A program made the translations under genes and the position numbers. A DNA stretch of 42,686 bases from Clostridia bacterium (GTDB lineage: Bacteria; Bacillota; Clostridia; Christensenellales; UBA1242), in the NCBI GenBank assembly GCA_017468205.1, contig JAFUJK010000056.1, positions 1-42,686 of the forward strand. The letters are read 5' to 3'. Of the stretch, positions 1 through 8,581 are shown piece by piece. Positions within the stretch are counted from its first letter, which is position 1. Each line of letters starts with the position of its first letter. The notes under the pieces are model-generated. The model did no database searches. It was not told the DNA's origin and saw only the letters and a program-made list of their open reading frames with translations.

Positions 1-1248
1 GAGAGGAATTAAATAATTTATTTTTATTTTTTATATTAAGATAAATAGTAAGCAATGTGGAAAAGTGGATAACTGTTCTCCCAATACCTACAATCACTAG
101 GTTTTATCGCGCTTTTCTTAAAATTTCTGAACAATTTTTATGTGGATATCTTGTGTATATTTATGTAGTTTTCTGTGGATTTCTTATGGATAACTCGGTA
201 TTTTTAGTGGAAAACTCTAATTTTCGACAAATTCTTGTATTTTCTTGTATTTGAACTCAAGAAGCCCTTACCTAAGCCAAAAACTCAAAATCACCTCCAA
301 CAAATTAAATAATGATTTCAGCATTTTTAGCTATCTGAAAAAACAAAATCCCCATTTTTAGTATATTAAATTTAGTTTATAAAAATTATAAACTAAATTT
401 AAAAATTATCAAAATAAAAAAACACTAAATAGCATAATTTTTTTAATCATACCATAGCTAAAAAACTTACTCTGAAAGAGTAAAAGTTTTAAAATTAATT
501 TTTTTTAATTTCGTAATAAGAAAAAAACTTAAACCCCCTCCCCGCTACTTTGCTTTTTGTTGCTTGGTTAATATCCACATATCCCCATCAATGTGGAAAA
601 CCCTTTTACACGCGTGCGCACGCGATGCTTCAACAGGTATATTCACTTGCTCATTAATTGCGCAACTTAAACGTCTAATCAGAAAACGACCATTTTAATA
701 ATCGTAAAATTTTTTATCAAATGTTTAATTCTCTTTTTATATTTTTTATTAAAATGTGCCCACTTATTATATTTCCCAAAAAGCTTATTGTGTGTATAAT
801 TAAAACAAACAATTTCTAATTATATTTTTTTATAATGCATAAAAATACTATAATCGCTTTGATTTTAATTATAAATATTTATTATTTTAATTATTGTATT
901 AATGTTAAAAAAACGACCATCGCCTAATTGTGGATATTTTAACTTTTAATTTTTTAAAAATATTAATATAATATTAACAAGTTAATATTTATATTAAATA
1001 AAAATTTATACCTACATTTTCAACTAAAAATATTTTAGCAATTAATTCAAAAATAAATAAAAAAATATAATTATTAAATACTTTTGAAAAAATTATTTCA
1101 ATCTCTAAAACAAATAATTTCTAAAATATTTAAATAAAAATGCAGTTTATATAATTATTCCTTATTAATTATAATTTAAAAAAGTAAAATTTATAAATTC
1201 ATTATCAATAGTCTAAAAAAATTATTTCTTTATATATTAAAACAATAC
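1..1248. other. oriC: Probable chromosomal origin (oriC), gene-free AT-rich region
   Basis: No convincing gene is present. The stretch is extremely AT-rich and carries several DnaA-box-like 9-mers (consensus TGTGGATAA on either strand): TGTGGAAAA at 56-64, AGTGGATAA at 64-72, TGTGGATAT at 141-149, TGTGGATTT at 174-182, TATGGATAA at 185-193, AGTGGAAAA at 206-214, a reverse-strand box at 571-579, TGTGGAAAA at 592-600 and TGTGGATAT at 929-937. Long A/T-only stretches (about 940-1240) could be the unwinding element. The position directly upstream of rpmH, where dnaA usually lies on the other side, supports an origin. dnaA itself is not in the window. Most boxes carry one mismatch, so the exact functional subset is uncertain. 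Confidence 0.75.
611..624. repeat. GC-only alternating palindrome inside oriC
   Basis: CGCGTGCGCACGCG is a perfect 14-bp palindrome of alternating purines and pyrimidines, extended leftwards by ACA. It sits 11 bases right of a DnaA-box-like site (592-600) in otherwise AT-rich DNA. A similar alternating GC tract lies upstream of recF at 20038-20062. Its role is unknown; Z-DNA-forming potential or a protein binding site are possible. Confidence 0.6.
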
Positions 1249-1277
1249 TTGACAAGTTGATTTTTTTCTGCTATACT
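1249..1277 (+). promoter_or_regulatory. Sigma-A promoter of rpmH-rnpA-yidD
   Basis: TTGACA at 1249-1254 and TATACT at 1272-1277 are separated by 17 bases, a near-consensus vegetative promoter. The rpmH ribosome binding site AGGAGG follows about 35 bases downstream of the -10 element. Confidence 0.9.
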
Positions 1278-1325
1278 ATTCTTACTGATTTTCAAGTATA
1301 TACTTTTAGCAGGAGGAATCAAATA

Positions 1326-1463
1326 ATGAAAAGAACTTTTCAACCTAAAAAGCGTCAACGTAGCAAAGTTCACGGTTTCCGTCAACGTATGAAGACAACT
1401 AGCGGACGTAAAGTTTTAAAACGCCGTCGCAACCGCGGTCGCAAAGAATTGGTTCGCGCTTAA
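1326..1463 (+). CDS. rpmH: 50S ribosomal protein L34
   Basis: This 45-residue, very basic protein begins [19 protein letters not shown] and has the L34 hallmark of Lys/Arg-rich helices, ending in GRKELVRA. It is a component of the large ribosomal subunit. The start at 1326 is chosen because AGGAGGAA lies just upstream; the frame is open further left but that part would overlap the promoter. It is the first gene of rpmH-rnpA-yidD, the order usual next to the origin in Bacillota. Codon use is more GC-rich than in the neighbours, as expected for a highly expressed gene. Identification is essentially certain. Confidence 0.98.
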   Translation: MKRTFQPKKRQRSKVHGFRQRMKTTSGRKVLKRRRNRGRKELVRA

Positions 1464-1468
1464 TTTGA

Positions 1469-1497
1469 GTACTATGCAATGCATAGTACCTTATTTT
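1469..1497 (+). terminator. Hairpin between rpmH and rnpA (attenuator or partial terminator)
   Basis: The 21-base sequence 1469-1489 is a palindrome (10 bases each side of one central base) followed by a T-rich stretch. It could reduce transcription from rpmH into rnpA, which would fit the different amounts of product needed, or protect the rpmH mRNA end. Confidence 0.55.
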
Positions 1498-1527
1498 TAA
1501 TTAAAAATATAAAAAAATGAGGTTTTT

Positions 1528-1866
1528 ATGTTAAAATCAAAATATAGATTAAAAAAACGTAAAGAATTTGCCTATGTTTATAAAAAAGGTATAAAAATAA
1601 ATCAAGGCGATATTTCACTCTATTTTGTAAAAAGTAAATTTAAATATCCAAGATTTGGTATTAGCGTTAGCAATAAAGTTGGAAATGCTGTTACTAGAAA
1701 TTTAATAAAACGTCGACTTCGTGCAGTGCTATATAATTATGTTGATAAAATAAGTTCTAAAAATATTATAATAGTTGCTCATCCAACTATCGTAAATCTA
1801 ACTTTCGAGCAAATTTCAAATCAAGTTGAAAAAATTTTTGTTAAAGGTAAAGTTTTAGATGAATAA
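1528..1866 (+). CDS. rnpA: Ribonuclease P protein component
   Basis: A 112-residue basic protein, the normal length for RnpA. It assists the RNase P RNA in removing 5' leaders from precursor tRNAs. The family signature is visible at about residues 45-68: RFGISVSNKVGNAVTRNLIKRRLR, a variant of the conserved RNR motif region, split here as GISVSNKVGNAVTRN followed by LIKRRLR. The start is preceded by an ATGAGG-like ribosome binding site. The last 8 bases overlap the start of yidD, so the two genes are probably translationally coupled. The order rpmH-rnpA-yidD is typical of the origin region. The RNase P RNA gene is not in this window. Confidence 0.96.
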   Translation: MLKSKYRLKKRKEFAYVYKKGIKINQGDISLYFVKSKFKYPRFGISVSNKVGNAVTRNLIKRRLRAVLYNYVDKISSKNIIIVAHPTIVNLTFEQISNQVEKIFVKGKVLDE

Positions 1867-2134
1867 AATTTTAAAAATTATTACAGCACCATTTAGATAT
1901 TTGTGTGTCGGCTTAATTTATATTTACAAAGGAACAATAAGTAAAATTATGCCGGATTGTTGTATTTATGAACCAACTTGTTCCACATACACATTAATCG
2001 CAATTAAGCGCTTTGGAATATTTAAAGGTTGCTGGATGGGAGCAAGGAGAATTTGGAGATGTCGTCCTAAATTTGGAGGAGGCGTTGACCCAGTACCTGA
2101 TAATTTAAAAACAAATTTACTTTATAAAATATAA
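1859..2134 (+). CDS. yidD: Membrane protein insertion efficiency factor YidD
   Basis: A 91-residue protein with the YidD signatures: a hydrophobic N-terminal segment (about residues 8-27), CCIYEPTCSTYTLIAIKRFG at about 34-53, and RIWRCRPKFGGGVDPVP near the C-terminus. The family is thought to act at the inner face of the membrane and help YidC-dependent insertion. It overlaps rnpA by 8 bases. In many relatives yidC follows directly in the same operon; here yidC is next door but inverted, so the two genes meet tail to tail over a shared terminator. Confidence 0.95.
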   Translation: MNKILKIITAPFRYLCVGLIYIYKGTISKIMPDCCIYEPTCSTYTLIAIKRFGIFKGCWMGARRIWRCRPKFGGGVDPVPDNLKTNLLYKI

Positions 2135-2160
2135 AAAACACGCAATTTACGTGTTTTTTT
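2133..2160. terminator. Bidirectional terminator between yidD and yidC
   Basis: AAAAAACACG (2133-2142) pairs with CGTGTTTTTT (2150-2159) around a seven-base loop, with T-runs on both strands. It can end transcription of yidD from the left and yidC from the right. Confidence 0.88.
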
Positions 2161-2207
2161 ATTTTTTTATGGAATATTTAAGAATTTTTGGTGGTTTTTA
2201 TTAAATT

Positions 2208-3425
2208 TTATCGACTATATTCCACTTTTTTTGTTTTTTTATTGGTATTTTTACCATTTTTTTCGAATTTTTCCATAATTTTTAAGGAAATAAACGATAT
2301 AATTAAACTCATCAATGAGTTTGTAACGATGTATAACGCAAATGCAGCCGAATATGAGATTGTAAAGATAATCATAATTACAGGCATAATAAATTTCATT
2401 ATTTTTGTTGCGCCTTGCATTTGGTTTTGTTTTTGATTTTGTTGTAATTCAGGTGGAGTTTGTTTCAATTCTTGTTCTTTTTTCTTCTTACTTGATGTCA
2501 TTTGTGTAATAACAAAAGATAAATATGTTACAACACCAGCGAGCACAACAAGTATAAAGTAGCCATTCCAACTAGAATAAGCACCTTGAATTTTTGCTGT
2601 CACTATATCATAATTTTGAGTAATTTCACTTTTGCGAGCTTCATTTTCACCAAGCTGACCATTAATATTTGCCATTGATTTGAAATCATTATATGCAGGA
2701 TATCCACTCACATACGTGTCTGGACGCCAAATATTATCAATCCATAACCAATTATCTTTGATTTCCTCATATTTTTGAGCTGCACTATCTTGTGCGTTAC
2801 TAACAATATCTTGAATAACTGTTGTAAAAACTAAATCACGCGCTTTCGCTAAAATTTGAGCTTCAGTAGGTTCTTCAACACCATCTTCAATCAAAGCATT
2901 TTGCGCTGTTGTTATTTGAGAATTTATAAGTTCATTTAATTTTTCATTTATGTCTGAATTATCTTCCAGCGCAGTTAATCCGTATTGCGCTCTAAACTCT
3001 TCATAGAATACAGTATTATAAGATTGTTCAAGTTCTAAATACTGTTTATATGTTTTTTCTTGAGAAATTCCTTGCAATCCTGTAAATAATGTAAAGAATA
3101 TAAATAATGTCAATGCTAAATTCACAAACATACTTAAGCAAGAACCAATTACATTATATCCCTCACGTTTGTAAAGTTCCATGGTCTTCTGATTCAACAT
3201 TTGTGTGTTTTGACCATATTTCTTCTGTAATTTTGCAATTTCTGGTTGCAATTTTTGTTGTTTCATCATACTAGAGCGACTGACCTTTTTTTGCCAGTAG
3301 TCTAGAGGACTTAAAATTATTTTCAAGCAAATTGTGAAAACAATAATCATAAACCCATAGCTTGGTATAAAACTAAATAGGTTGATTATCGGTGACCACA
3401 TATCTGCTGTCCAACTAGCTAACAT
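2208..3425 (-). CDS. yidC: YidC/Oxa1-type membrane protein insertase
   Basis: A 405-residue integral membrane protein with the Oxa1/YidC core. It has a first hydrophobic segment after the N-terminus (PSYGFMIIVFTICLKIILSP, about residues 22-41), then the cytosolic helical hairpin with KQQKLQPEIAKLQKKYG, and then further membrane helices (about 105-120, 287-307 and 345-375). It inserts and folds membrane proteins. It is much longer than the roughly 220-300 residues usual in Gram-positives: about 150 residues between transmembrane helices 2 and 3 form a large extracytoplasmic loop. No lipobox Cys is evident at the N-terminus. The C-terminal tail is Lys/Asn-rich. The start follows AAAGGAGA. It is transcribed towards yidD and lies downstream of parB on the same strand. 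Confidence 0.94.
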   Translation of the reverse strand: MLASWTADMWSPIINLFSFIPSYGFMIIVFTICLKIILSPLDYWQKKVSRSSMMKQQKLQPEIAKLQKKYGQNTQMLNQKTMELYKREGYNVIGSCLSMFVNLALTLFIFFTLFTGLQGISQEKTYKQYLELEQSYNTVFYEEFRAQYGLTALEDNSDINEKLNELINSQITTAQNALIEDGVEEPTEAQILAKARDLVFTTVIQDIVSNAQDSAAQKYEEIKDNWLWIDNIWRPDTYVSGYPAYNDFKSMANINGQLGENEARKSEITQNYDIVTAKIQGAYSSWNGYFILVVLAGVVTYLSFVITQMTSSKKKKEQELKQTPPELQQNQKQNQMQGATKIMKFIMPVIMIIFTISYSAAFALYIVTNSLMSLIISFISLKIMEKFEKNGKNTNKKTKKVEYSR

Positions 3426-3506
3426 ATGTAAATCTCCTTTATTTTAATAAAAATATAGCAAAAAGCACACAAAAAACATAATTTTTTATTAATTTTTGCT
3501 TGTTTT

Positions 3507-3530
3507 TTGAATGAGTTAGTGTTCATTCAA
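3507..3530. promoter_or_regulatory. Palindrome upstream of yidC, operator-like
   Basis: TTGAATGA (3507-3514) and TCATTCAA (3523-3530) form a perfect 8-bp inverted repeat around eight bases, about 80 bases upstream of the yidC start. The half-site spacing resembles TetR-family operators. No T-run follows, so a terminator is less likely. Function is unproven. Confidence 0.45.
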
Positions 3531-3627
3531 AATAAAAATCTCGGCTCTCATCGCATTTTAAATTTTGATATTTTTTATAAAATTCTATAAAAAATCATTA
3601 AAAATGCAATATTTTTATAGTTTTTCG

Positions 3628-4743
3628 TTATTTTAATTTGTTTACGAGTTCATAAATACGGTCAAGGTCATCTTTATTGTAATAATCAAAATAAATACGA
3701 CCCTTTTTATTGTTACCAATAATTGTAACTTTTGTACCGAAAACTTGTTGCATATCTTCGCGCATTGATATTAATTCAAGACTAAGTACGTTTGATTTTG
3801 TATTCGTTGCAGCAACTTCTGGTTTGTTTATTTCTTGAACAGCTTTTTCGACTTCGCGAGCTGTCATTTTACCATCACAGGCTTTTTTAGCCAAAGCTAT
3901 TTGCAAATCACGTGGGAGTGTAATAATTGCCCTTGCTAAACCTGCTTGCAATTTTCCCTTTTCTACCAAAGTTAAAACTTCAGGTTCAAGAGTTAACAAA
4001 CGTAAAGTATTAGCGATAGAAGGTCTACTTTTACCTATTTTTTGAGCAATTTCGTCTTGTGTTAAACCATATGTGTCGATTAATTGCTTAAGCGCCATTG
4101 CTGTTTCAATAGGATTTAAGTCCTCACGTTGTAGATTCTCAATAAGCGCAATTTGGCGCATTTCTTCTTCAGAATAGTCTTTTATAATAACTGGAACTGT
4201 TTTTAATCCAACAATTTTACTTGCACGATAACGGCGTTCACCTGCAATAATTACATAGTTATCTCCGCGAGGAACAACTATAATAGGTTGAATAACGCCG
4301 TGTTCTCTTATCGATTGAGCTAATTCTTTTAAAGCCTCTTGGTCAAAACTCTTTCTTGGTTGGTCTGGATTTGGTTGCAATCTATTTAATGCTATTTGAC
4401 GCACCCCACTACTAGAATACATCTCTTGACTTGCATTTTTAATTTTTTGTTCAAGATTTTGCTTGTTATTTAGATATTCGGTATTAACTGATTCTGTTTC
4501 TGGCGCGGTTTTCACCTTATATTTTTCAAGCAAATTTTCCGCATCAGATAATATATTTAATTTAGGCTCTAAAACAGGTTCTTTATTATCAACAGGTTCG
4601 TTTTTAGTAATAAATTCCGTTTTTGTATCGTTTTTTTCAATTTTTTCTTCATTTTTTGTTGTTTTTTCAACTTTTTCCTTCTTTTCGTCCTCTTCATAAA
4701 TCGCAAATAGAGAACTTAAACCTCTGCCTAATCCCTTACTCAT
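3628..4743 (-). CDS. parB: Chromosome partitioning protein ParB (Spo0J family)
   Basis: A 371-residue ParB. It starts MSKGLGRGLSSLF, the conserved N-terminal patch that interacts with ParA. Residues about 18-112 are a Lys/Glu/Asn-rich linker, probably disordered. The CTP-binding N-domain starts near 115 (VRQIALNRLQPNPDQPRK) and includes GERRYRA at 168-174 and ENLQREDLNPIE at 202-213. A helix-turn-helix follows at about 225-246, then a C-terminal dimerisation region. The protein loads on parS and, with ParA, segregates the newly replicated origins. It is about 80-90 residues longer than the Bacillus subtilis protein because of the linker. The start overlaps the end of parA by 8 bases. A parS-like site lies at 5842-5857. 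Confidence 0.96.
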   Translation of the reverse strand: MSKGLGRGLSSLFAIYEEDEKKEKVEKTTKNEEKIEKNDTKTEFITKNEPVDNKEPVLEPKLNILSDAENLLEKYKVKTAPETESVNTEYLNNKQNLEQKIKNASQEMYSSSGVRQIALNRLQPNPDQPRKSFDQEALKELAQSIREHGVIQPIIVVPRGDNYVIIAGERRYRASKIVGLKTVPVIIKDYSEEEMRQIALIENLQREDLNPIETAMALKQLIDTYGLTQDEIAQKIGKSRPSIANTLRLLTLEPEVLTLVEKGKLQAGLARAIITLPRDLQIALAKKACDGKMTAREVEKAVQEINKPEVAATNTKSNVLSLELISMREDMQQVFGTKVTIIGNNKKGRIYFDYYNKDDLDRIYELVNKLK

Positions 4744-5557
4744 TAGTTAAATCTCCTTTAAAAAACTTTCTTCTATCAATTAGCGCACCGCTATCTTTAT
4801 TGCGCTTCAAAAACTCACGCGCCAGGTCGTTGTAGGCAATTCCGCCCGTGCTTTTATTGTCGTATAAATAAATAGGCAAACCGTGACTTGGGGCTTCTGC
4901 AAGTCTAACATTTCTAGGTATAACTGTTTCAAAAACTTTTTTACCAAAAAAGCTTTTAATTTCATCGGCAACTTGATTAACCAAATTGCTTCTACTGTCT
5001 TTCATTGTTAAAATAACACCCTCGATGTCGATATTTGGGTTATAATACTGCTTTATGAGCTTAACGGTATTCATTAATTGACTCAATCCCTCAAGAGCGT
5101 AAAATTCACATTGGATAGGTATTATTACACTATCTGTTGAGGTCAATGCATTAACCGTAATCAAACCAAGTGAAGGTGGACAGTCTATCATTACATAATC
5201 ATAACTAGCTTTTACCGTGTCTAATTGTTTTGCTAAAACTTTTTCTCTATTCTCCATTTGGACAAGGTCTACTTCTGCTCCTGCTAAATCAACATTACTC
5301 GGAACAATAAATAAGTTGTGAATGTTTGTAGCCATAATAATATCAACTAATTCAGCTTCCCCCGCTACAACATCATAAAATGTATTCATATCTTTTGTTT
5401 TTTGAACACCCACCCCAGTGGTGGCATTCCCTTGTGGGTCAAGGTCGACGAGTAAAACCTTTTTACCATAAGCGGCTAAATATGTTGCAAGGTTTACACA
5501 TGTCGTAGTCTTTCCCACACCGCCTTTTTGATTGGCGAAAGCAACTACTTTTGTCAT
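4736..5557 (-). CDS. parA: Chromosome partitioning ATPase ParA (Soj family)
   Basis: A 273-residue P-loop ATPase. The deviant Walker A motif KGGVGKTT is at residues 11-18, VLLVDLDPQGNATTG forms the A' motif near 34-48, and YVMIDCPPSLG is the Walker B region near 120-130. Family length and motifs match Soj. It drives origin segregation with ParB and, in relatives, also modulates DnaA. The start follows an excellent AAGGAGGAG site. It is the first gene of parA-parB and has its own promoter at 5582-5610. mnmG-rsmG lies upstream on the same strand, the usual order. Confidence 0.97.
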   Translation of the reverse strand: MTKVVAFANQKGGVGKTTTCVNLATYLAAYGKKVLLVDLDPQGNATTGVGVQKTKDMNTFYDVVAGEAELVDIIMATNIHNLFIVPSNVDLAGAEVDLVQMENREKVLAKQLDTVKASYDYVMIDCPPSLGLITVNALTSTDSVIIPIQCEFYALEGLSQLMNTVKLIKQYYNPNIDIEGVILTMKDSRSNLVNQVADEIKSFFGKKVFETVIPRNVRLAEAPSHGLPIYLYDNKSTGGIAYNDLAREFLKRNKDSGALIDRRKFFKGDLTNE

Positions 5558-5581
5558 ATTCTCCTCCTTAGAGTTGTAAAT

Positions 5582-5610
5582 ATTATATCATATAATAATA
5601 AGCATTGCAA
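5582..5610 (-). promoter_or_regulatory. Promoter of parA-parB
   Basis: On the minus strand TTGCAA (5605-5610) and TATAAT (5582-5587) are spaced by 17 bases, about 25 bases upstream of the parA start and its ribosome binding site. Confidence 0.75.
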
Positions 5611-5841
5611 TTATATTGAGCAATTTTTTTCAAAAAACATTGTTTTTACATTATTTTTACAGTACTATGCAATGGTTTTGGTTGTAAAATTCAATATAAT
5701 ACAATAATTATTACTTTTAAAATTATATAAATCATTAAAAATAAAAATATAATAAAGTGTTTAAGTGTGGATTTATCCTAAATAATACTTTTTAGATAAA
5801 AGATTGATTACGCTGTGCTTTAAAAATGATTTTTTAGCACT

Positions 5842-5857
5842 TGTTCCACGTGAACTT
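5842..5857. promoter_or_regulatory. parS: parS-like ParB binding site
   Basis: TGTTCCACGTGAACTT matches the Bacillota parS consensus TGTTCCACGTGAAACA at 13 of 16 positions, with the central TTCCACGTGAA intact. It lies in the parA-rsmG intergenic region, close to parAB and the origin, where parS is expected. The three mismatches are all at the 3' end. Confidence 0.75.
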
Positions 5858-5933
5858 AATATTTTTTGAAATATTTGTTAATATGTTATTTATTAAAAAA
5901 GGATAAAAGCAATAAAAAGTGGCTAAATATAAT

Positions 5934-5970
5934 AAAAAACGCGATTTTTAGCTTAAAAATCGCGTTTTTT
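5934..5970. terminator. Strong terminator downstream of rsmG
   Basis: A perfect 17-bp stem (5934-5950 with 5954-5970) with a three-base loop and A/T runs at both ends. On the minus strand it lies 28 bases beyond the rsmG stop and ends in a T-run. It insulates the parS/parA region from mnmG-rsmG transcription. Confidence 0.93.
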
Positions 5971-5998
5971 ATGTGTTTTTGCTATGTTTTTAGTGTTT

Positions 5999-6706
5999 TT
6001 ATAATGGTTTTAATTCTATTTTGTTTTTTGGTCTTGGATATATTGGATTTGTTTTAGCTTGTTTTGTTATATAGATAATATTTCTGGTATATTCACCGTT
6101 GTTTAATTTATATTCCTCGATATTTGATATTTTACTATTTAAACAATCTAAAGCATGTTCTGCTTCTATTATCTCGTTTTCATAATTTGTGGCTTTTAAT
6201 GCTACCATTTCGCCGTTTATTTTGATATATGGAACACATAATTCGATTAGTACGTTTAAAGGAGCTACTGCTCGGGCTGTAATATAATCAAAAGATTCAA
6301 AAGGTATTTGTTGTTTTAATTCTTGTGCTCTACTGTGTACTGCTGTAATGTCTTGCAAATTTAATTCCTTTATAACGGTGTTTAAGAAGTTAACTCTTTT
6401 TTGTAAGCTATCAACCAATATTATTTTTAGGTCTGGGCGCATAATTTTTAGCGGTATACCGGGAAAGCCTGCGCCACTCCCCATATCGCAAATATAAGCA
6501 CCGCTCTTATAGTATTTGTGGTTAAGAATGCTATCTATAAAGTGTTTTACTACAACTTGTTCTAGTTCTGTGATTGCTGTAAGGTTAAATTGTTGGTTAA
6601 AAGTGGTTAAAAGTTCAAAAAAACGGCAAAAATATGCGGCTTGAACGTCATTTATGGGGGTATTATGCAATGCGAATAAATTTTGAATGGTTTTTTCTGT
6701 GTTCAT
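5999..6706 (-). CDS. rsmG: 16S rRNA (guanine-527 N7) methyltransferase RsmG
   Basis: A 235-residue SAM-dependent methyltransferase. NLTAI near residue 41 and KHFIDS near 54 are RsmG signatures. The SAM-binding loop is CDMGSGAGFPGIPLKI at about 69-84, and SFDYITARAVAPL follows. The C-terminal YPRPKNKIELKPL resembles the family ending. It methylates G527 in the decoding-centre region of 16S rRNA. Its start codon abuts the mnmG stop directly, so the two genes form an operon; the ribosome binding site AGGAGAA lies inside the end of mnmG. Confidence 0.96.
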   Translation of the reverse strand: MNTEKTIQNLFALHNTPINDVQAAYFCRFFELLTTFNQQFNLTAITELEQVVVKHFIDSILNHKYYKSGAYICDMGSGAGFPGIPLKIMRPDLKIILVDSLQKRVNFLNTVIKELNLQDITAVHSRAQELKQQIPFESFDYITARAVAPLNVLIELCVPYIKINGEMVALKATNYENEIIEAEHALDCLNSKISNIEEYKLNNGEYTRNIIYITKQAKTNPIYPRPKNKIELKPL

Positions 6707-8581
6707 TTAGTTCTCCTCTGTTCTGTGTTTTTTGAGATAAATGATTAGTATAGTTATGTCTGCTGGTGAAACACCACTAATTCTACTTGCTTGGGCGATG
6801 TTTAAAGGCTGAATGCGTTGAAGTTTTTGTCTTGCTTCAATTCGTAGTCCTTTAAGGGTATTGTAATCAAAGTCTGCAGGTATCTCGATATTTTCATTTT
6901 GTTGTTGGCGTGAAATTTGTTCTTCTTGTATTTTAATATAGCCTTCATATTTGGCTATAATATTAAGTTGTTGTTGTATTTCTAGTGAAAATTCATCAAA
7001 AAAGTGAAATTTAGCATTAAAATTAAATATATCTATGGTGTTTCGCTTTAAAAGTGAGCGAATTTGTATTCCTGTTTTTAGTTCAGGCTCCCCTACTTCT
7101 TTTAGAAATTCTTGTAACTCTAATGTTGGTGGTAGGGTTTTATCTAAAATTAATTCTCCTAGTTGTATATCTTTACGTTTTTTGAGTAGTTTATTATAGT
7201 TTTTTCGAGTAACTAGACCTGCATTGTATCCTAATTGAGTTAATCTTAAATCAGCATTGTCTTGTCGTAATAATAAACGGTATTCAGCTCTTGAGGTCAT
7301 CATTCTATAAGGCTCGTTGGTACCTTTTGTTACTAAATCATCAACTAAAACACCAATATAAGCATCATTTCGTTTTAAAATAAGTGGAGGAAGCGCACGA
7401 ACATATAGACTTGCGTTGATGCCTGCGTAAATACCTTGCGCTGCTGCCTCTTCGTATCCACTTGAACCATTAATTTGTCCAGCAAAAAATAGGCCTTTAA
7501 TGTTCTTGTATTGAAGTGTTGGGTCAAGTGCTGTTGAGTCTATACAATCATATTCTATTGCATAAGCATATCTCATTAAATGTGCATTTTCAAGTCCTTT
7601 TATGCTGTGAATGATGTCTTGTTGTACATGGTAAGGTAAACTGCTTGATAAGCCTTGAGCGTAAACTTCGTTAGTTGAAAGTGATTCTGGTTCAAGGAAA
7701 AATTGATGTCTATCTTTATCGGCAAAACGTACAATTTTATCCTCAATTGACGGACAATAGCGAGGTCCTACCCCTTTTATTACCCCTTGATATAATGGGC
7801 TATAATGTAGATTTTTACGTATAATTTCGTGAGTCCCCTCATTTGTGTATCCCATATAGCATTTAGCGACATTTTTGGGGGCGCTAGTAGTGTTTTTGCT
7901 GAATGGTGGCAAGTTGTCAGTGCCTTCTTGGACTTCAAGCGCATCTAATTTTACTGTGCGCCCGTCTATTCTCATAGGTGTCCCTGTTTTAAAACGAAGA
8001 ATGTTTAGTCCAAGACGTTTAAGGCTGGCTGTTAGTTTTGTGGCATTTGTGAATCCATTTGGGCCACTATCCTTTATATATTTGCCTGTGAGTGTTCGGC
8101 TGTTGAGATATACACCTGTACAAACGATAACAGTCTTTGCTTTAAATTTCTCCCCCATCGCGGTTTTAATTCCCCAAAGCTTCCCTTGCTTTACGATGAT
8201 GTCAGCAACTTCTGCTTGTAAAATGGTTAGGTTTTCCTGTTTCTCAAGTGTAGATTTCATAATTTCGTGATATCGTACCTTATCTACCTGCGCTCTTAAT
8301 GAGTGAACTGCTGGTCCTTTTGTTTCGTTGAGCATTCTGCGGTGAATGGTCGCTTTGTCTGCGCAATAACCCATTTCTCCACCTAATGCATCAATTTCAA
8401 ATACAAGATGCCCTTTTGCTGTTCCTCCTATGCTTGGATTGCAAGGCAAAAAACCAATGCCATCAAGATTAAGTGTCGTTATAAGAGTTTTTAAGCCTGT
8501 GCGCGCGCAAGCCAAGCCAGCCTCACAACCAGCGTGTCCCGCACCTATAACAATTGCATCATATTGTTCGTATTTTTTCAT
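6707..8581 (-). CDS. mnmG: tRNA uridine 5-carboxymethylaminomethyl modification enzyme MnmG (GidA)
   Basis: A 624-residue FAD protein of normal length. The dinucleotide-binding motif GAGHAGCEAGLA is at about residues 13-24. CNPSIGGTAKGHLVFEIDALGG follows at about 48-69, and NGSSGYEEAAAQG occurs in the middle of the protein. With MnmE it modifies the wobble uridine of certain tRNAs. mnmE, usually the neighbour upstream, is not in this window and neither is jag, so the classic yidC-jag-mnmE-mnmG cluster is broken. The start follows AGGAGAAA. It is the first gene of mnmG-rsmG. Confidence 0.97.
   Translation of the reverse strand: MKKYEQYDAIVIGAGHAGCEAGLACARTGLKTLITTLNLDGIGFLPCNPSIGGTAKGHLVFEIDALGGEMGYCADKATIHRRMLNETKGPAVHSLRAQVDKVRYHEIMKSTLEKQENLTILQAEVADIIVKQGKLWGIKTAMGEKFKAKTVIVCTGVYLNSRTLTGKYIKDSGPNGFTNATKLTASLKRLGLNILRFKTGTPMRIDGRTVKLDALEVQEGTDNLPPFSKNTTSAPKNVAKCYMGYTNEGTHEIIRKNLHYSPLYQGVIKGVGPRYCPSIEDKIVRFADKDRHQFFLEPESLSTNEVYAQGLSSSLPYHVQQDIIHSIKGLENAHLMRYAYAIEYDCIDSTALDPTLQYKNIKGLFFAGQINGSSGYEEAAAQGIYAGINASLYVRALPPLILKRNDAYIGVLVDDLVTKGTNEPYRMMTSRAEYRLLLRQDNADLRLTQLGYNAGLVTRKNYNKLLKKRKDIQLGELILDKTLPPTLELQEFLKEVGEPELKTGIQIRSLLKRNTIDIFNFNAKFHFFDEFSLEIQQQLNIIAKYEGYIKIQEEQISRQQQNENIEIPADFDYNTLKGLRIEARQKLQRIQPLNIAQASRISGVSPADITILIIYLKKHRTEEN

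Larger units (their letters stand above)
5558..5998. other. Intergenic region between parA and rsmG
   Basis: This 441-base AT-rich stretch holds the parA promoter, a DnaA-box-like TGTGGATTT at 5766-5774, the parS-like site and the rsmG terminator. No gene is evident; an open frame starting near 5866 runs through the terminator and into rsmG antisense and is not credible. Confidence 0.7.

Noticed and set aside
57..254. A 65-codon open frame at the left end (MEKWITVLPIPTITRF...)
   Set aside because: It runs through the DnaA-box cluster, lacks a ribosome binding site and has no recognisable protein features.
1469..1489. tRNA or small RNA in the palindrome after rpmH
   Set aside because: Only one hairpin, no cloverleaf or conserved tRNA loops; attenuator is a simpler reading.
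4463..4835. Open frames on the plus strand within parB and parA
   Set aside because: They mirror the Lys/Glu-rich linker of ParB and the parB-parA junction; Ser/Phe-rich shadow translations without start signals.
5661..5674. Motif TACTATGCAATG recurring at 1471, 5663, 6661 and 37853 (variant TATTATGCAATG)
   Set aside because: One occurrence is inside rsmG and the contexts differ; it may be chance in AT-rich DNA.
5866..6057. A 63-codon open frame on the plus strand
   Set aside because: It passes through the rsmG terminator hairpin and into rsmG antisense; no start signal.
7875..8270. A 131-codon plus-strand frame within mnmG
   Set aside because: Antisense shadow of a strongly conserved gene.
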